From Sclerodactyla briareus (Eukaryota; Echinodermata; Holothuroidea; Dendrochirotida; Sclerodactylidae), in NCBI GenBank assembly GCA_026419785.1, contig JAODTK010005098.1, positions 62,001 to 126,000 on the forward strand: a stretch of DNA of 64,000 bases, read 5' to 3'. A program made the translations under genes and the position numbers. A model generated the notes under the pieces. It made no database searches and was not told where the DNA came from. It saw only the letters and a list, made by a program, of their open reading frames with translations. This document shows, one piece after another, positions 1-12,464 of the stretch; the stretch's first letter is position 1; every line of letters begins with the position of its first letter.

Positions 1-2560
1 CTTTAGTATTTCCGGGTTTTTGAATTGGTGTAAGATTCCTTGTTCAAGTTCTATTGGTATTTCTCCGTGGCTATATTTTTCAGTATATAGCTATGTATGG
101 GGATATTTGAGGATGTTCGGCTGTGATTTGGTCACAACCGGGGGATTTATTATTTTTTGAAATGATGCAACGCTTGTTAATTTCATTTCAATCAAATGGG
201 TGTTTAGTTTTCCTGGAAGCACGTTGGTTTTGGTTATGGGTTGTTACAGTTGAAGGTATTTTCGAAATGTTGGCTGATTTCTTAAATTTTTGCATCATTC
301 TGTATCTCTTTTTGATTTATCTCAATTTTAATTGACATGATCCTTCTACTCTTTGTGCACTACTTTTTACGCTTAAAGAAACGGGAGAGTCATCCTTACT
401 ATGTTCAATTTCAGTAATTTCGTCAACCAGTTTTTGTTCATGGGTAGCTTTGCTTGTGAATGTTTTTTTTTATGTTTTTATTCCTTTTAGTTTTTTAACT
501 CTCTCTCTTCTCATGTATCTTTACCAGTTGTCGATTGAAGTCTGAGATCTTTTGTTTTTGGATAAGTCTGCTACTTCAGGATTATTGAAACGAACTTTCC
601 GAGGGTGTGTTAGTTTTCAGCATTTTCCTAGGCCAATTGTAGAAAGTTTATTCCAGTTGCTTGAGGTGATTCTGAAAAATTTGCTTCATTCAGGGCCTTG
701 TTACACTTTCATGTAGTCAATTGGGTTGATTTAAAGATGGACTGTTAATACTACTTTAACATGGCTTATTGACTGGATAAAATTTCCTTCTCGAAGGGTT
801 AGGGTGAAACTATATAATGATTTGTGATCAGTGTTGATACGGAGGCCATCGTATGCCGAGCGCGGTGTTGAAGATTTGAAGTTTAACGGGGCGATGATAT
901 AGTCAATTTGACTTCTGATAGGATTTCGTGGTTATTAGGTATGAAGTGTTGAGATGCTCAAGTTTGTGCTGTAGAAAGTATTCATAAGTAGTGATGGTTT
1001 CGCACAATGGAGATCTTTAACAATTCAACCATTTGTATGGTTTACCTGTGGTATATTTTCCGAATGTCTGGATGAAGGGGATTGATTTAAAGCCGACTTT
1101 CGCGTTAAAAATCACCAATTTTTTGATTCTTTTTTGTTTATTGTATTCACTAGATCTCGAGATTGTGATAGAAAAATTTTCTGTTCTTCGGGATTCTTGA
1201 GTTAAAACACCGACGTGGGGCATATGCATGAATAAATATGTAAAGGGTGGACTTTATTTTGATAAGTTCTCTAAACTGGCAATAGAGCTAGGCGATCTGA
1301 TATGGTTGTGAAAGTTCAATCAATTCCTCTCTTACAAAAAACCTACTCGTGAAGGAATTACTACGGCACCTTTGAAAAAATTTTGATGAACTGGATTGGT
1401 CTGCGTTGCACTGCTTAGTAGCTTGATGTCGTCTGGAATTTTAATCTTTGTCTCTTGGACGGGCGGCGTAAAGTCGAGGTCATTTTAAAATTGGGGTGTC
1501 CCGTTGACCCGCTATTCCATAACGATAAAACGATCAAAACAGATGAGAAAGAACTCCCCCTGCTATTCCTTCATAATGTCCTTCTGTTTGAGATATCGGT
1601 ACAGAACACAAGTCTGAGATTTCGACAATGCCGTTGCAGATAAATAATATTGATCCCATCTGCATATCAGATACTGTGGTAGGCTATATTATAGGTTCGA
1701 CGATATGTGACCGATAAGTTCAAACAATTGCGCTCGAACTGAAATAGCATTCGACGGGAATAGTCTTGGAAACATTAAACCGAATATTTTTAAGTATTAA
1801 ATCCGTTGAAATGAGAAATAACCTTGGTAGTGAGTGAACGCGTAGGAGATACACTAAAGTGAGCGAAAAACAAAAAATTCCGAGGAAGATGATAGCTGAC
1901 AACACGCCACTGTTGTCCTTTCCTTTATTACATTTCGTGCGTTGAATTGTGTGATCAACTTCGTCGTGTTACTTTTTCGGCGACTTTTTCAGGTAGCGCG
2001 TACGAAGACAATACAAAAACCGCGCGTACGGCTATCCAGTGGTTCCTCTAATGTTTCCCCCCCCCCCCTCCCCTTCACTCACGTCAGTATACCCCACTAA
2101 ACTCGGCCAGTGGGGAGTTTCCCATTTCAGCTATCCAGACATAGCCAACTCGAAATCGCCTAATCGGAAGCTGTGAATCATGTGCTGTGGTCATTTTGGA
2201 TTTGTGATATCAGAAATTTGGAATTGAAAACCCCAGGGATGACGTTTTATCCACGATATACCTCAAACTTTCAAACACCAATTTTTAAGATGGCCGATTC
2301 ACGCTTCTGATAGGCGTTTTGTTCAATTTCGTCAAATTCGTGCTAATTCGTATTCCTGATAGGCTGGAATGAAAGATCCCACTTGCGAGTTGATGGGGTA
2401 TCTAGAAGTGGTGAAGGGGGGTCACCATAGGTATATTGAAATGCGGAATAGCCTCCCATCCCCAACATCCCTTCCCGAAGGAAGGGGGGATTTCTGAGGC
2501 AAAGAATTAAGTATAAAAAGGCTATTATCTTAGTTCATCCGATCCTCCGTTGCGGAGTTA
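1..2560. other. No gene recognised
   Basis: I see no conserved protein segment, RNA gene or strong splice-bounded coding island here. The open frames are short and look random. The only visible structure is a C-run near 2058 and a CpG-containing patch near 1990-2030. Confidence 0.5.
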
Positions 2561-2580
2561 CAGCCCTGCAGAATACAAAG

Positions 2581-3127
2581 AAGTCCAAAAATGAAATCAG
2601 AACGATAATAAATCCAGTTCATGCCAGTAATCACAGCCCAATTTGGGGTTTTTCTTTTTTCAATTCCCAAACTTTTTGCCGTAATTTTCCATGAAGCATT
2701 GGAGAAATAGTGATGTGTGTATAGGACAGGTGAATATGGGTCTTGCAGATTCAAATGTCCTGTTGAGGGTGTATTTCAAAATGCCGCCAAAAATATGTGA
2801 AAAGACAAAGGATGTAGTAATTTGAACATCCTTGTTGATAGCACCAACAATGTATGAGTAGCACAACAATGTCAACAGAATAGAGTTAGGGAGTTTTCGA
2901 GGAACGATGAAAGAAATGCTCCCAAATATTTTCACCGTATTGAGGCGCCCTTCGAATTAACAAAAGGGTCCAAAAATGAATCAGGACGGTAATTAATCCA
3001 GTTTATGCAGGTAAATGCAGCCATTTTTGCTCATCACTGTCGTAATTTTCCATGATGCTTAAATGTGGTAGAGGATGTGTGTCTATGACTGGTGATTATA
3101 TGTCTGCGGTTTCGAATGCATGTTGGG
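2581..3127 (+). repeat. Direct duplication of about 170 bp
   Basis: Positions 2581-2764 and 2965-3127 are diverged direct copies. Both contain, in the same order, a gtccaaaaatgaa motif, an aatccagtt(c/t)atgc motif, cgtaattttccatga, a gatgtgtgt stretch and an ending of the type aatg(t/c)..tgttg. About 200 bp of unrelated sequence separates them. No coding potential is convincing. It could be a low-copy tandem array or two solo repeat insertions. Confidence 0.65.
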
Positions 3128-3264
3128 CCAAACCTGGGACGAACGATATCGAAATTTTTCAAAAAAAAAACCATACGTTTCCAAGGTTGTTACATTCTGT
3201 CTTTCTTCCCAACACCCTTTCAAATATCCTCGGGACTATTGTTTTGGTAGCATGTCATTGGAAT

Positions 3265-3813
3265 GGTTAAGGTTCATCACTCGCATTCTCACCTCCATGC
3301 ATCTTAGACCAGTCTGTATCCTGTTCATCACTAGCCATTCTCAACCTCCATGCATCTTCGACCAGGCTGTATACGTCATCAATCGCATTCTCACCTCCAT
3401 TGAAATCTTAGACCAGTCTGTATACTGTTCATCACTCGTAGTCTCCTTCATGCATATTGGACCAGTCTGTATATGTTCATCACTCGCATTCTCACCTCCA
3501 TGCATCCTAGGACCAGTTGTATACGGTTAATCACGCGATCTCACCTCCATGCATTCTTAGACCAGTCTTATATGTTCATCACTCGCATGATCACTTCCAT
3601 GCATCTTGACCAGTCTGGATACCTTCATCACTCCGCATTCTCACCTCGGATCTTAGACCAGTCTGTATACTGTTATCACTCGCATTCTCCACCTTCATGA
3701 CATCTTATACCAGTCTGTATACTGTTCATCACTCGCATCTCCTTCCATGCACTAGACAGTCTGTATTACTGTTCATCACTCGCAATTCTCACTCCATGCA
3801 TCTAAGACCAGTC
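3265..3813 (+). repeat. Minisatellite, unit about 51 bp, 10-11 copies
   Basis: The core words tcatcactcgcattctcacc, tccatgcatcttagaccagt and ctgtatactgt recur in fixed order about every 51 bases. Units vary by small indels. Open frames through the array are by-products of the periodicity. It sits just upstream of a very long C tract. Confidence 0.9.
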
Positions 3814-3948
3814 TGATGACGAGTTGACATCGTGATTCTTAAAAAACCCATCTCGACTGGATGCAGCTTGGGCAGTGGTCCAATCTGTTCCAAGTTCCGT
3901 GTACCAGCCGTCCACCATTCAAATGGGATCATCTGCAAGAACAACAAT

Positions 3949-3950
<2 letters not shown>

Positions 3951-3980
<30 letters not shown>

Positions 3981-3991
3981 CCACCTCCCCG

Positions 3992-4071
<80 letters not shown>

Positions 4072-4096
4072 TTCCCCCCCCCACCCCCCCCCCCCC
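3951..4096 (+). repeat. Homopolymeric C tract, about 146 bp
   Basis: This is nearly pure cytosine with a few interruptions (gccacctccccg near 3979-3990, cttcc near 4071, an A near 4082). It gives proline or glycine runs in all three frames, none of which is a protein. Its true length is uncertain because homopolymers this long are poorly called. Confidence 0.9.
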
Positions 4097-4354
4097 TGTG
4101 GTATCTGTTACATCACATGTCGTCATCTCATCTCCACTCCCCTCCCCTCCTCATCCCGCTCTCTATCTCAATGCCATGATGCATTATCACAATGTTTTCT
4201 CCCTCATGCTGGCCACACATAATTGGTATGTGATCGCATGATTGTCTCAAGCAGTGCATTCGCCGTTGGTGGGAGCCTCTCTCAAGATTGTGTCTGTGTC
4301 TCTTGAACAACCAGCATCATACATCTCCACCCTAAAAATCTAATGCAAGTATGG

Positions 4355-4625
4355 ACAACTGGCAAGCCAGTCACAGAGGATGTGTCCTCGCAGGGTAATC
4401 CTAAGTCGAGCGGACGAAAACATCAGTATCAGGGGAGTAGATGCGAATTCGGTGGGCCACCAGAATCTGTGGCATCGATACCATTACAGTAGGATTTGTA
4501 TCAGCGTCTTCCTGGAACTTCGAAGGTGGGGACATCTTTGTGGTAGCGTTGCAGTCAGAATTCCAGGACACAACAAAACATGTCGCCGGTGTTCAGAACT
4601 TCATTTGCCAGATATCTTGTCAACT
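4355..4625 (-). pseudogene. Fragment of a multicopy SPDTDVF-type protein
   Basis: Reading the minus strand across two frames gives an SSQEDADT-like segment (about 4500), then HRIRIYSPDTDVFV (about 4412-4460), then CEDTSSVTGL (about 4365-4395). This order (EEADT, then IRI.SPDTDVLVL, then a CxDTSFVTG-like segment) is one I remember from a high-copy, uncharacterised animal protein family. The acidic motifs recall PIN-like nucleases, which is inference. The fragment is frameshifted, lacks a start and stop, and borders a LINE relic, so I treat it as a mobile-element-like remnant. Family recall is moderate and I cannot search. Confidence 0.4.
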
Positions 4626-4869
4626 CCATTTTCGTCTTGGACATGGAGACAACAGTCCCCATCAGTACTTAGATATGTCGGTTGTATTCCACCTATACTA
4701 GCTACACCTATTACTGGCTACACCTATAACTGGTTGGCCGCGACGATGGTGGGCGTACACAGGGGTTGGCTGTTGCTGTGGCCATCCATTGATCAGCGAA
4801 CGTAAATTGAGACTGTGGATCACCCATATTGTGGGTGTTTTAGTTATCCATTTGGGGAGAAGCGATGAC

Positions 4870-6150
4870 TTGGCGAAAGAAGCGTTCTACACTTAACTCA
4901 GCTTTGGTGTGAGTGCTGTTCCCACTTATGACTCAAATGTCATTCTGGGTGATTCCAATGCCTCCACTGGTGTCAGTGGAGATGGCAATGAGTCATGTCT
5001 TGGCGCGCATGGTTCTGGCAGCCGTGATGATAGCAGTCTCGGCTACTTGACATCGCCTGAAGTCGGGGCTTTAGAATTGCTGGTTCTTGGTCCAAAGATC
5101 CGATGCGAAGCGCTGACTGTACTCTCTCGATGATGGTTTGACTGTCCTGAGCCAGGCTCAGTGGCAAGACTTAGCTTGCTAGGGAGCTTCAGCGAACGGC
5201 ACTGAGAGCATACGACGCACCCGTGAGGCGGAGGTCCAGCGTCACTGTGAGTCCGTGGAGAGGCACCGGCAACGGGTGCCTCGCAGAGCGATCCAGAGAC
5301 TCCGCAACTCGGCCTCTGGTATGCGGTGCCCAGCTGTCAAGGCAATGACGGAGGGTCTTTACCGAGGAATCCGATGTGAGGGCACGTTGGGCTGGGTATT
5401 TGAGGATTTGTACAAGGCTGGGCCCCAAGCCTGGAACACTTAGTCGAGGGGCAATTCAGTTGGGCCTTCTAGTGTCATGGACCAATACTAAGATCCAATC
5501 TTTTGGTGGAATCTTTGGACAGTGCTTTCAGTTTTGTCGCAGGTGTTGAGCAAGAACGTGGAAGTCACCAAGTCATTAGTGATTCTGCTTCTTGCGAGCC
5601 TGAGGTCAGTGGGCGCCTCGGAATAGCATATGGAGTCATGAGATCACTAGGGTGTAGGATAAGTCGTGTTACTGATGGTCACAAGTACCAGCTCCGTGTT
5701 TTAGCTCCATTGTGCTTGCCAGTCTCCGCTATATTCCATGAGGCGACGCTCACTACTGGGCGGAGACGGCGATTGGATCCTTTTTGACGACTCCACTTCT
5801 CCGCATCCTTGGTTACCGCTGACAGGATCACTTATCTAATACCAGGGTTCTCGGTGAGGTGAGGATGGTGAAGGTTAGTGCCTGATTCGCGATCGCCAAC
5901 TGCGCTGCTTTGGGCAGACGATCCTGCCCACTTGGTTCTGTGGTCACGGGATCCAGTGGGTTGGGCCGACCGCCAGGACGTCCCGTAGCTCACGGTTGGC
6001 ACAGCTTCGAGGTACAGGGAGTTGGGAGAGATGGGTCAGGCCCAAGCCTAGTCGCTTGCCCGGAGGCGGCCGGGCTATTTGAAGCGGCGGGTGAATGCGG
6101 CTAGGTGCCTTCCAGGCATGTGCTCCCATGAGTGAGAGTTGTATCAGTAA
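4870..6150 (+). mobile_element. Degraded LINE: endonuclease and C-terminal tail, RT core missing
   Basis: Near 4905-5060 the plus strand reads as an endonuclease segment: VILGD.NASTGVSG, then GAHGSGSRDD, matching the GDFNA..G....CVGPHGSG pattern of non-LTR retrotransposon apurinic endonucleases, with Ser in place of the usual Phe in GDFNA. At 5190-5445 there is an Arg-rich linker reading REAEVQRHCESVERHR and EDLYKAGPQAW. At 5575-6120 there is the C-terminal tail: CEPEVSGRLGIAYGVMRSL, then RDRQL, then GRPPGRP, then SLARR. The reverse transcriptase catalytic core (YADD) that should lie between linker and tail is absent, so the copy is internally deleted as well as frameshifted. It is not autonomous. 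Confidence 0.75.
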
Positions 6151-6159
6151 TATGGTAGG

Positions 6160-8680
6160 CGACTGGATGGCCACCTCTTTACCTTCCATTCCGTGTTGCA
6201 GACTCCAAAGACCGTGGCAAATCATATCTGTCAACTGAATTAACCTCGTGGTTTCGGAACACACAACTGCTGAAGTGTTCTGCTAGTTGCGAGCAGGTAC
6301 TGACCCATTCAGGTGTACCAATTGCTGAAACTATGGCCATAGCAACACCACTAGTGCAACGTTGAGCTGTTGCGATTGTGTATTGGAGCATGGTGTGTTA
6401 TCCACCATAGCTTTTGGCAGTATTACTGCAATTCTCGAGAATGGTCATCAATAACTCTTCACGGAGCAGTGGGGCATCTTTCCGTCAGCAGCAAACATCG
6501 CGGTACAAATGGAAAACCCATGTTCGCCTTTTGCAGTCATTATCTGCCTTTACCAATTGCTTTTAACACTGGTAATGGCATGATGGCCTGAAACCAGAGT
6601 TGTATTCCCCAACCCACCCCTCCTCCATTGGTGCTCACACACTGCAAATGTCTACCACTGTGTGGCGCAATGTGTGTAGGCACCCTTCCCCGGCCACCCG
6701 CACTCCCGAAAATAACGATTCAAATAATCCATTCGGACAATTTTCTCTGGATGTACATGTAGACAATAACTCATGGGCGTCAACAGGTGGGGAACGGGGG
6801 GGGGGGGGGTATGTCCCCCCCACTTTCAAAAGTGGGGGGATATCATTTCGTTTGTCCCCCCCCCCCCCCACTTTTCCGGACCGTGATAAAAAATAATAAG
6901 CACATGCCGATTTTGTATCACTCTAAACTGATTCAATTTTCGTCTAACCAAACAATAATCGCGTTGGAAATTGTCTCAAGTCCACTAATTCCAGGTGCGG
7001 ACCCCAGGTGAAGATCTGGACCCGACTAGGGCCGAAGTGGAAGGATTACCCATGTTCCATACCGGTTTCTCGAATTTCAAATCGAATAGCCAAAAGTTCC
7101 TAATTTAGCAAGTGTTTCGCGCGTCAAATGGGTGTTTTTCTTCCAGGCGTTGTAGGCTAAATATGCGATGTTATGCTTCGAATCATTTTGTTCACTAGAT
7201 TGATTTCAGAAGCCCTGGGGGCCGACTCCCCCCCCCCCCCCATTTTCTGAGATGAGGAATTCGGCGCAAATTCATGGGAAATTTGGGCAGGAAAAAACGA
7301 AGTGAATTTTTTTGCAGACTTCTTCGATACATGCTCGGAAAACATGCATTTTTTTTTCGCGCGCTTCGCGCGCGCCGGTAGTCTCCAATGATTGACTTGT
7401 AAAATTCGGGTACAAATTTTCTGCTCCCCAATTGGAGTGGTCCCGTACGCCTAGGCCCCCTATGGCTTTTCCCTTCGATCCCACCAGAGACCGTTCGGTA
7501 GACCCCTGGATCCCACGCAAACAAAGCCAGAGTAGAAAAGGTAATAAAAAACGCCATGTGTGATAATCGGTAAATCATCTTAGTATGCACAATGACAATT
7601 TTCTGTCTGTCTTTTACTCAAATCACACATGTAGATGGGTGCTATTTCGCCTGGGCAAATTGCCGTTTCCGTCGATTTGGAGGTTATGAGAATCTGAAAT
7701 TTTCTTTGTGCGCTCCGCGCCAATTGGTGGTGGCGCTCCGCTTAGATGGTCATTTGCGTTGATATGCCCCCCCCCCCCACTTTTTCGAAAACGCTCCGAC
7801 GTCCCTGCAGTAACTGAAAAATTGAATATGAGATATGGTATGACTTTATCCCCGTCCCATACCACCCCCATCATCCTCTCCCCCACCCCTCTCCTACCCG
7901 TTTATACCTGCAGACAAAAGTGGGCTTAGCATATACCAAACAGTTATAAGGGTGGATAGCATTATAGATTCCCAGAACATGTTTTTATATGTGTGATTTC
8001 GACTTCATATGCGATTCCATTGGACATGTCTGTGATTCAAAACCGCCATTTCGAATCGCTAATAGAGACCCCCTACAGGGATTCAGTTCTGACAACATGC
8101 ATTTTCTGGTTCCCCTTACTTCCTAGATGTACCTAGGTAGGTGGTATAATTTCATCATGAAATGCACACGTGACCCTATTAGTGACATCAACTCCCGACT
8201 ATTTTACCCCCTTTAGACAAGTCTGTCTGGCGACGCCATTGCTTCTCTCACCCCATGTCTTGAGCTTTTTCGTTCGATATTTCTTACTTTGTTTTTCAGC
8301 AATTTAAGGAGAACATATTTTGGCATCCCTGTGCAAAATTGGCGGGAAAGGGCTCCTCAGTGTCAAGGCCTGGGAATTGTGCCTGCTGTCATTTCCGACG
8401 CTCTTGGGGGTACTTTTCCGTAGGCTACGCGCCAACTATGGTCATGCTTCGCTTAGATTGCGGGGTATGCGCGCTTTCAGTTTGATAATTGAAGTTTGGG
8501 GGCATTTTCATAACTTCGCCCACCCGGGCTACAGGGGCTGGCTACGCCTCTGAATGACGGGATATGTCTAGGTTCTTGACAGCTATTTCTCCACGGTTTT
8601 CATAAAAGAGAACTAGGATAATTTTGATGATCTCGTTGTTGGTGTGTGTCCTAATGTATCAATATGTTTGTACGCCTGAT
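6160..8680. other. Non-genic, C-run repeats
   Basis: No gene is recognised. The stretch holds four C-runs (about 6857, 7229, 7767 and the paired runs at 6793-6840), each flanked by unique-looking sequence. Two of them are followed by an acttttcc or actttttcg motif. It also holds short self-complementary GC words such as cgcgcgcttcgcgcgcg near 7358. Confidence 0.5.
6790..6885. repeat. G/C-run palindrome
   Basis: A G-run at about 6793-6809 is followed by a C-run, actttcaaaagt, a G-run near 6833, and a second C-run at 6857-6869 followed by acttttcc. The section cccccactttcaaaagtggg is nearly self-complementary and could form a hairpin. The poly-C plus acttt signature recurs at 7767. Confidence 0.6.
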
Positions 8681-8689
8681 TAAGACGAA

Positions 8690-8870
8690 ACTCCAAAATA
8701 TCGAACAAGATAAATCTCCTGGTAAGAACAGAGTTTACAACCCGTTTTCTTCTTGAGGTCGTGTTGCCGACCAATTGTCTGTTCTATTAGCTCTTATTAG
8801 AGAGAAAAAAACTCGAGAAGGTGTTGTTGCTGAAGATTGGAAGGAAGCCAATGTATGGTGTGATTCTCTT
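8690..8870 (+). mobile_element. LINE reverse transcriptase N-terminal fragment
   Basis: The plus strand encodes KLQNIEQDKSPGKN, then VADQLSVLLALIREK, then GVVAEDWKEANV. This is the conserved start of non-LTR reverse transcriptases (K..KSPGPDG, then LS.PL..IF..S...G..P..WK.ANV). There is an in-frame stop after NPFSS, and the rest of the domain is not found downstream. The copy is truncated and dead. Confidence 0.75.
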
Positions 8871-8879
8871 TTCCACGTT

Positions 8880-11190
8880 CAAACCTTAGCAGTGTGCGGA
8901 GGCTGCTAGGAAAGAGTGATCAATGAGTGAACAACCTCCCTGAAGATGTTAATGCTTCAGAGAATTAAGTACATCAGTTCTTTATGAATTGACACTTCCC
9001 GATTGTGCCCGATCGAAGAGGTAACATTTCCCGTGGAACGGAGCGGATGGAGCGCAGCTAGACAAATAACCTTTGCCACCACTAGTATGGCCAATCCGGA
9101 CGCAGATAATTCGTATATTCTGGGGATGTTATTCTCTGATGTCTGACCTCGCCCCGCTATAGCTAACATCTGTATCCATAACCTGCATCCTTCCTTGGTA
9201 ACATGCTCCTGCCAATTTTGAAATTTGCGCAATAATGGCGCTGTACACGATGTTACGGTGTATCGGCAAGACGAAAAAAAAATCAACTACTGTGGACAAG
9301 GCAAAGAGATGCTTTTCAGTTCATTCAAAGTACTTTTGAACAGGATCAGAAACACATAAGTAAGAGGACATGTCCCTTACCTGAGGTCCCCCCTAAATTA
9401 TTTGGGAGTAAAGGTCATCTACTGCCAACCACAATCGGTTGTGAAAAAAATAGGACTGCTTATCCTGTAATACAAATTTGATGTTCAAGAAAAATTGGTC
9501 AGTATTATTGGATATCAATGCCCTATCCCGTGTGTTGTGATATTAGGTCAGTCGTTGAGGTCATTCTGGTCATAATTGTTAATTTGAGTTCAGGCGCTCC
9601 TCCATTCTCGGATCATCCTTATTTTCTGCAAATTTACAACGAAAATGTTTCCATACATAACAGTTTTATTTTATTTTATAGAAAAGCATTTTTGAAATGA
9701 TTTCAGTTTAGATTTTATATTCAAAATATCCACAGACCTTCTGTTAGGGAAAACCATAACAATGTAACCTACTCCAAAATTACTAACATACCTTATAACC
9801 AGTTCATTGCAAATCATTTACCACCAAAGCAATTTTAGAATACTCTTTTTCATGCTATTAATACTATATTGTCTCGAAACATTTAGCCGAAGATTTGAAA
9901 ATGTTTTAAAAACGTTCTTGATTACTTGACGAAGAATCTATATGTAGTCTTGTCAGTATGTGTGTATAAATGTATGTGGTGTGTGAAGCTCTGCTTGTAA
10001 ACACGATCGACATGATCAGGCTCGAGTTTTAGGTCAGGGTCAGAGGTATTCTTAGGTCAAACAGATGTCAATATCTGGAGCCCTTGTTAACAAGTCGAGA
10101 ATGGCTGGTCTCATCGAAATATTTTTTAGATATTTCGAGCAATTTCAGCTTGTGGACACGATAAGTTAACCATACGCCTAGGTGAATATGAAACTCAACT
10201 TGGCATGTATGTTCCACATGATAAGTACTACATGGAGCTAGCTATTATATAAAGCAGTGTTCAGGGGGGGGGGGGGGGTGGGGAGCTAGTGCATCACATT
10301 GGGGAACCGCTATGTGCAACCGTTGAACCGTGAATGGGATGGTTGAAGATTGCTAATAAGCACAATTTTACATAATAACCATTTTGCAGTGCTCCTACAA
10401 GTTGTATAGGCACATCATATGATTAATTCATTTACCATGAACATCATCAGTGTGCAGCCCCGCAGTATTATAAGGATCCAACAATTCCGCTGCCGATTAC
10501 ACAGTAATAACTTTATATTATAATAACTATATAAGTGGCATTTGTGGCATTCATTGAAAGCTCAGTACATGCTGTATTTGCTTCTTGCGGATTTTCAGAA
10601 CAATGAGATCATTATAGTTTACACTGGCCAGTCCATAGGGAATATCGCTTATACGTATGTGCTTACAAACATATTTGGCCCACAATTGAATCTGGCTGCA
10701 GGTATCATACACCACATATAGCCGGCCTATTTACTCACACATAAATTACTTTCAAAGTACCAAGCCAGCTTGCAGAAATTTCTCTAAGATTGCCTGCCTT
10801 TATGCCACCCAACAGATATAGAGCTCGTTCCTTACCATATCACAATGGCGTTTAGATTTTTGTTAAAAAAGCTGAACATTTCTGAGAATGCCTCGGCTCT
10901 GTGCTGCCGCTCGAAATCTCCGATGATCCATACATAGATGTTAGTTCTGAAAATATTCAAATGGTTGACACCTGCACTTCCCGAAATGCTCCTCCAGATA
11001 CAAACGGCGTCATATCACTCCTTTGGGTTTTAGGAGGAACGTGCCGTAGACCACCAATCTAATAGTGGTAAATAAGCTACCCGTTATTACCTTCGAACTG
11101 GCCGAATCCTCATTTCCGTGTATTGCAAGCGACAGCCGGATCCACCGAGGCTATTATTGTCCCAGAAACTGGTCTACCGCGACTAGTGCT
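8880..11190. other. No gene recognised
   Basis: I see no conserved protein segment here. The only clear structure is a G-run with a single T at about 10265-10280. Confidence 0.45.
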
Positions 11191-11204
11191 GCGGTAGTTC
11201 GCAT

Positions 11205-11425
11205 TTAGGTGACTTTTTCCGCATCCATCAACACAAGTGCTCCCAACGAAGAAAAGCTCACAATAAATAGCATCAGAACCTCTACAATAATAGTCAGTAC
11301 TATGAGCTTCTCAGTGAACCACCATCCTCCTTGCATCTCGCTGGCACAATGTACGCTGCTCCAGCCGTCGTTATCTTGTCGTAGGTGCTGAACTGCGTGG
11401 TTGACTTGGGAACTGAAACAATCAC
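11205..11425 (-). CDS. Fibrinogen-related domain, C-terminal exon
   Basis: The exon opens after a polypyrimidine-AG acceptor (tcttctgtag on the minus strand) and reads GDCFSSQVNHA, then DNDGWSSVHCASEMQGGWWF. This is the calcium-site and CA..GGWW block of fibrinogen-related domains (compare D.DND....CA....GGWWF). After a frameshift it continues with RGSDAIY and then LMDAEKVT, matching the usual ...MDAEMKVRP ending, with a TAA stop at 11205-11207. The incoming phase fits the preceding exon: TYTGDA-G joins GDCF. The usual C..SNLNG segment after GGWWF is scrambled by indels. Confidence 0.8.
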
Positions 11426-12406
11426 CTACAGAAGACAAGAAAGAATACATCAACGTTGTCCGATGCTATAGGTTCACCATCATTATTATTGTAATTTGCC
11501 CTCGTGCAATTAACTGGTTCGAGAAGTTAATCACCGGCATATTTTGCTATTTATCATGACACGATAAATTCACAGTAGGTGGCCATTCTTTCCGTAGCTG
11601 GCTTCGTACAACGGGCCATTTGTTACGTTTTTATGGAATCTCCGTTCACAAAATCCATCTTCGGGGTCTATTCAAGGTTTACTTAAAAATCGGCTTTTTT
11701 GGCCCTCAGAGCCCGACGTTTTGCCGCTACGGAACCGACTTTTCAATATCTCTCAGATGGTGTCACCCCCCCCCCCCCATATTTTACTCCACTGATGGTC
11801 ATGTGAATTCTGCAAATGGTCCCCGTTAGTATGGGTTTACAGTAGCAGAGACCAGGTCATCGAACTTGTTTCAGCGAGTTTATTCCACTTTATCGTTCAT
11901 CGTGCCATAATTCAAGCCCTATGTTCCACCTCATTTTATATATGCATTTCCTGTCTGTACCACTTTTTTACTAGTGAAGGATACGAAATGACTTAGGGCA
12001 TCGCTACATTACTGCGCAAGAATATTCAGCCTTGTTACTACAATACTCGATTATGTTCTAATGGTTAATTATGCAGGCTGTAGGAAATTTTAAACGATGA
12101 GCTAATAAAATACACAAGGATAAGAATCACCCTATTCATGATCAGCTGAAGCACTCCTACGAGAAACAGAGCCATAACGCCAAAATTACGTTTCCAAGAA
12201 CTCTTGTGTATACGGGCTGCTTTGTTTATACAGGGTGTTGTTCCTCAAGATTCACTCTATTCTTCCACACTCACTCGTTGGCGAATAATTTACGTGTACA
12301 TAATATGATTGCAACACTGTCATTGTTCCCAGTATTACTGTAAATTAATATGATTGTTTTTTTTATTCCATGACGATCTCCTGCAGTCATGTCTGCAGTT
12401 GTGTGG

Positions 12407-12464
<58 letters not shown>

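Noticed and set aside
3929-4241. Poly-proline and poly-glycine open frames
   Set aside because: They arise only because a C tract is open in every frame; there is no start context, splice border or conserved flank.
9000-9290. 109-codon minus-strand open frame
   Set aside because: No family resemblance and no splice borders; the nearby LINE fragment is on the other strand.
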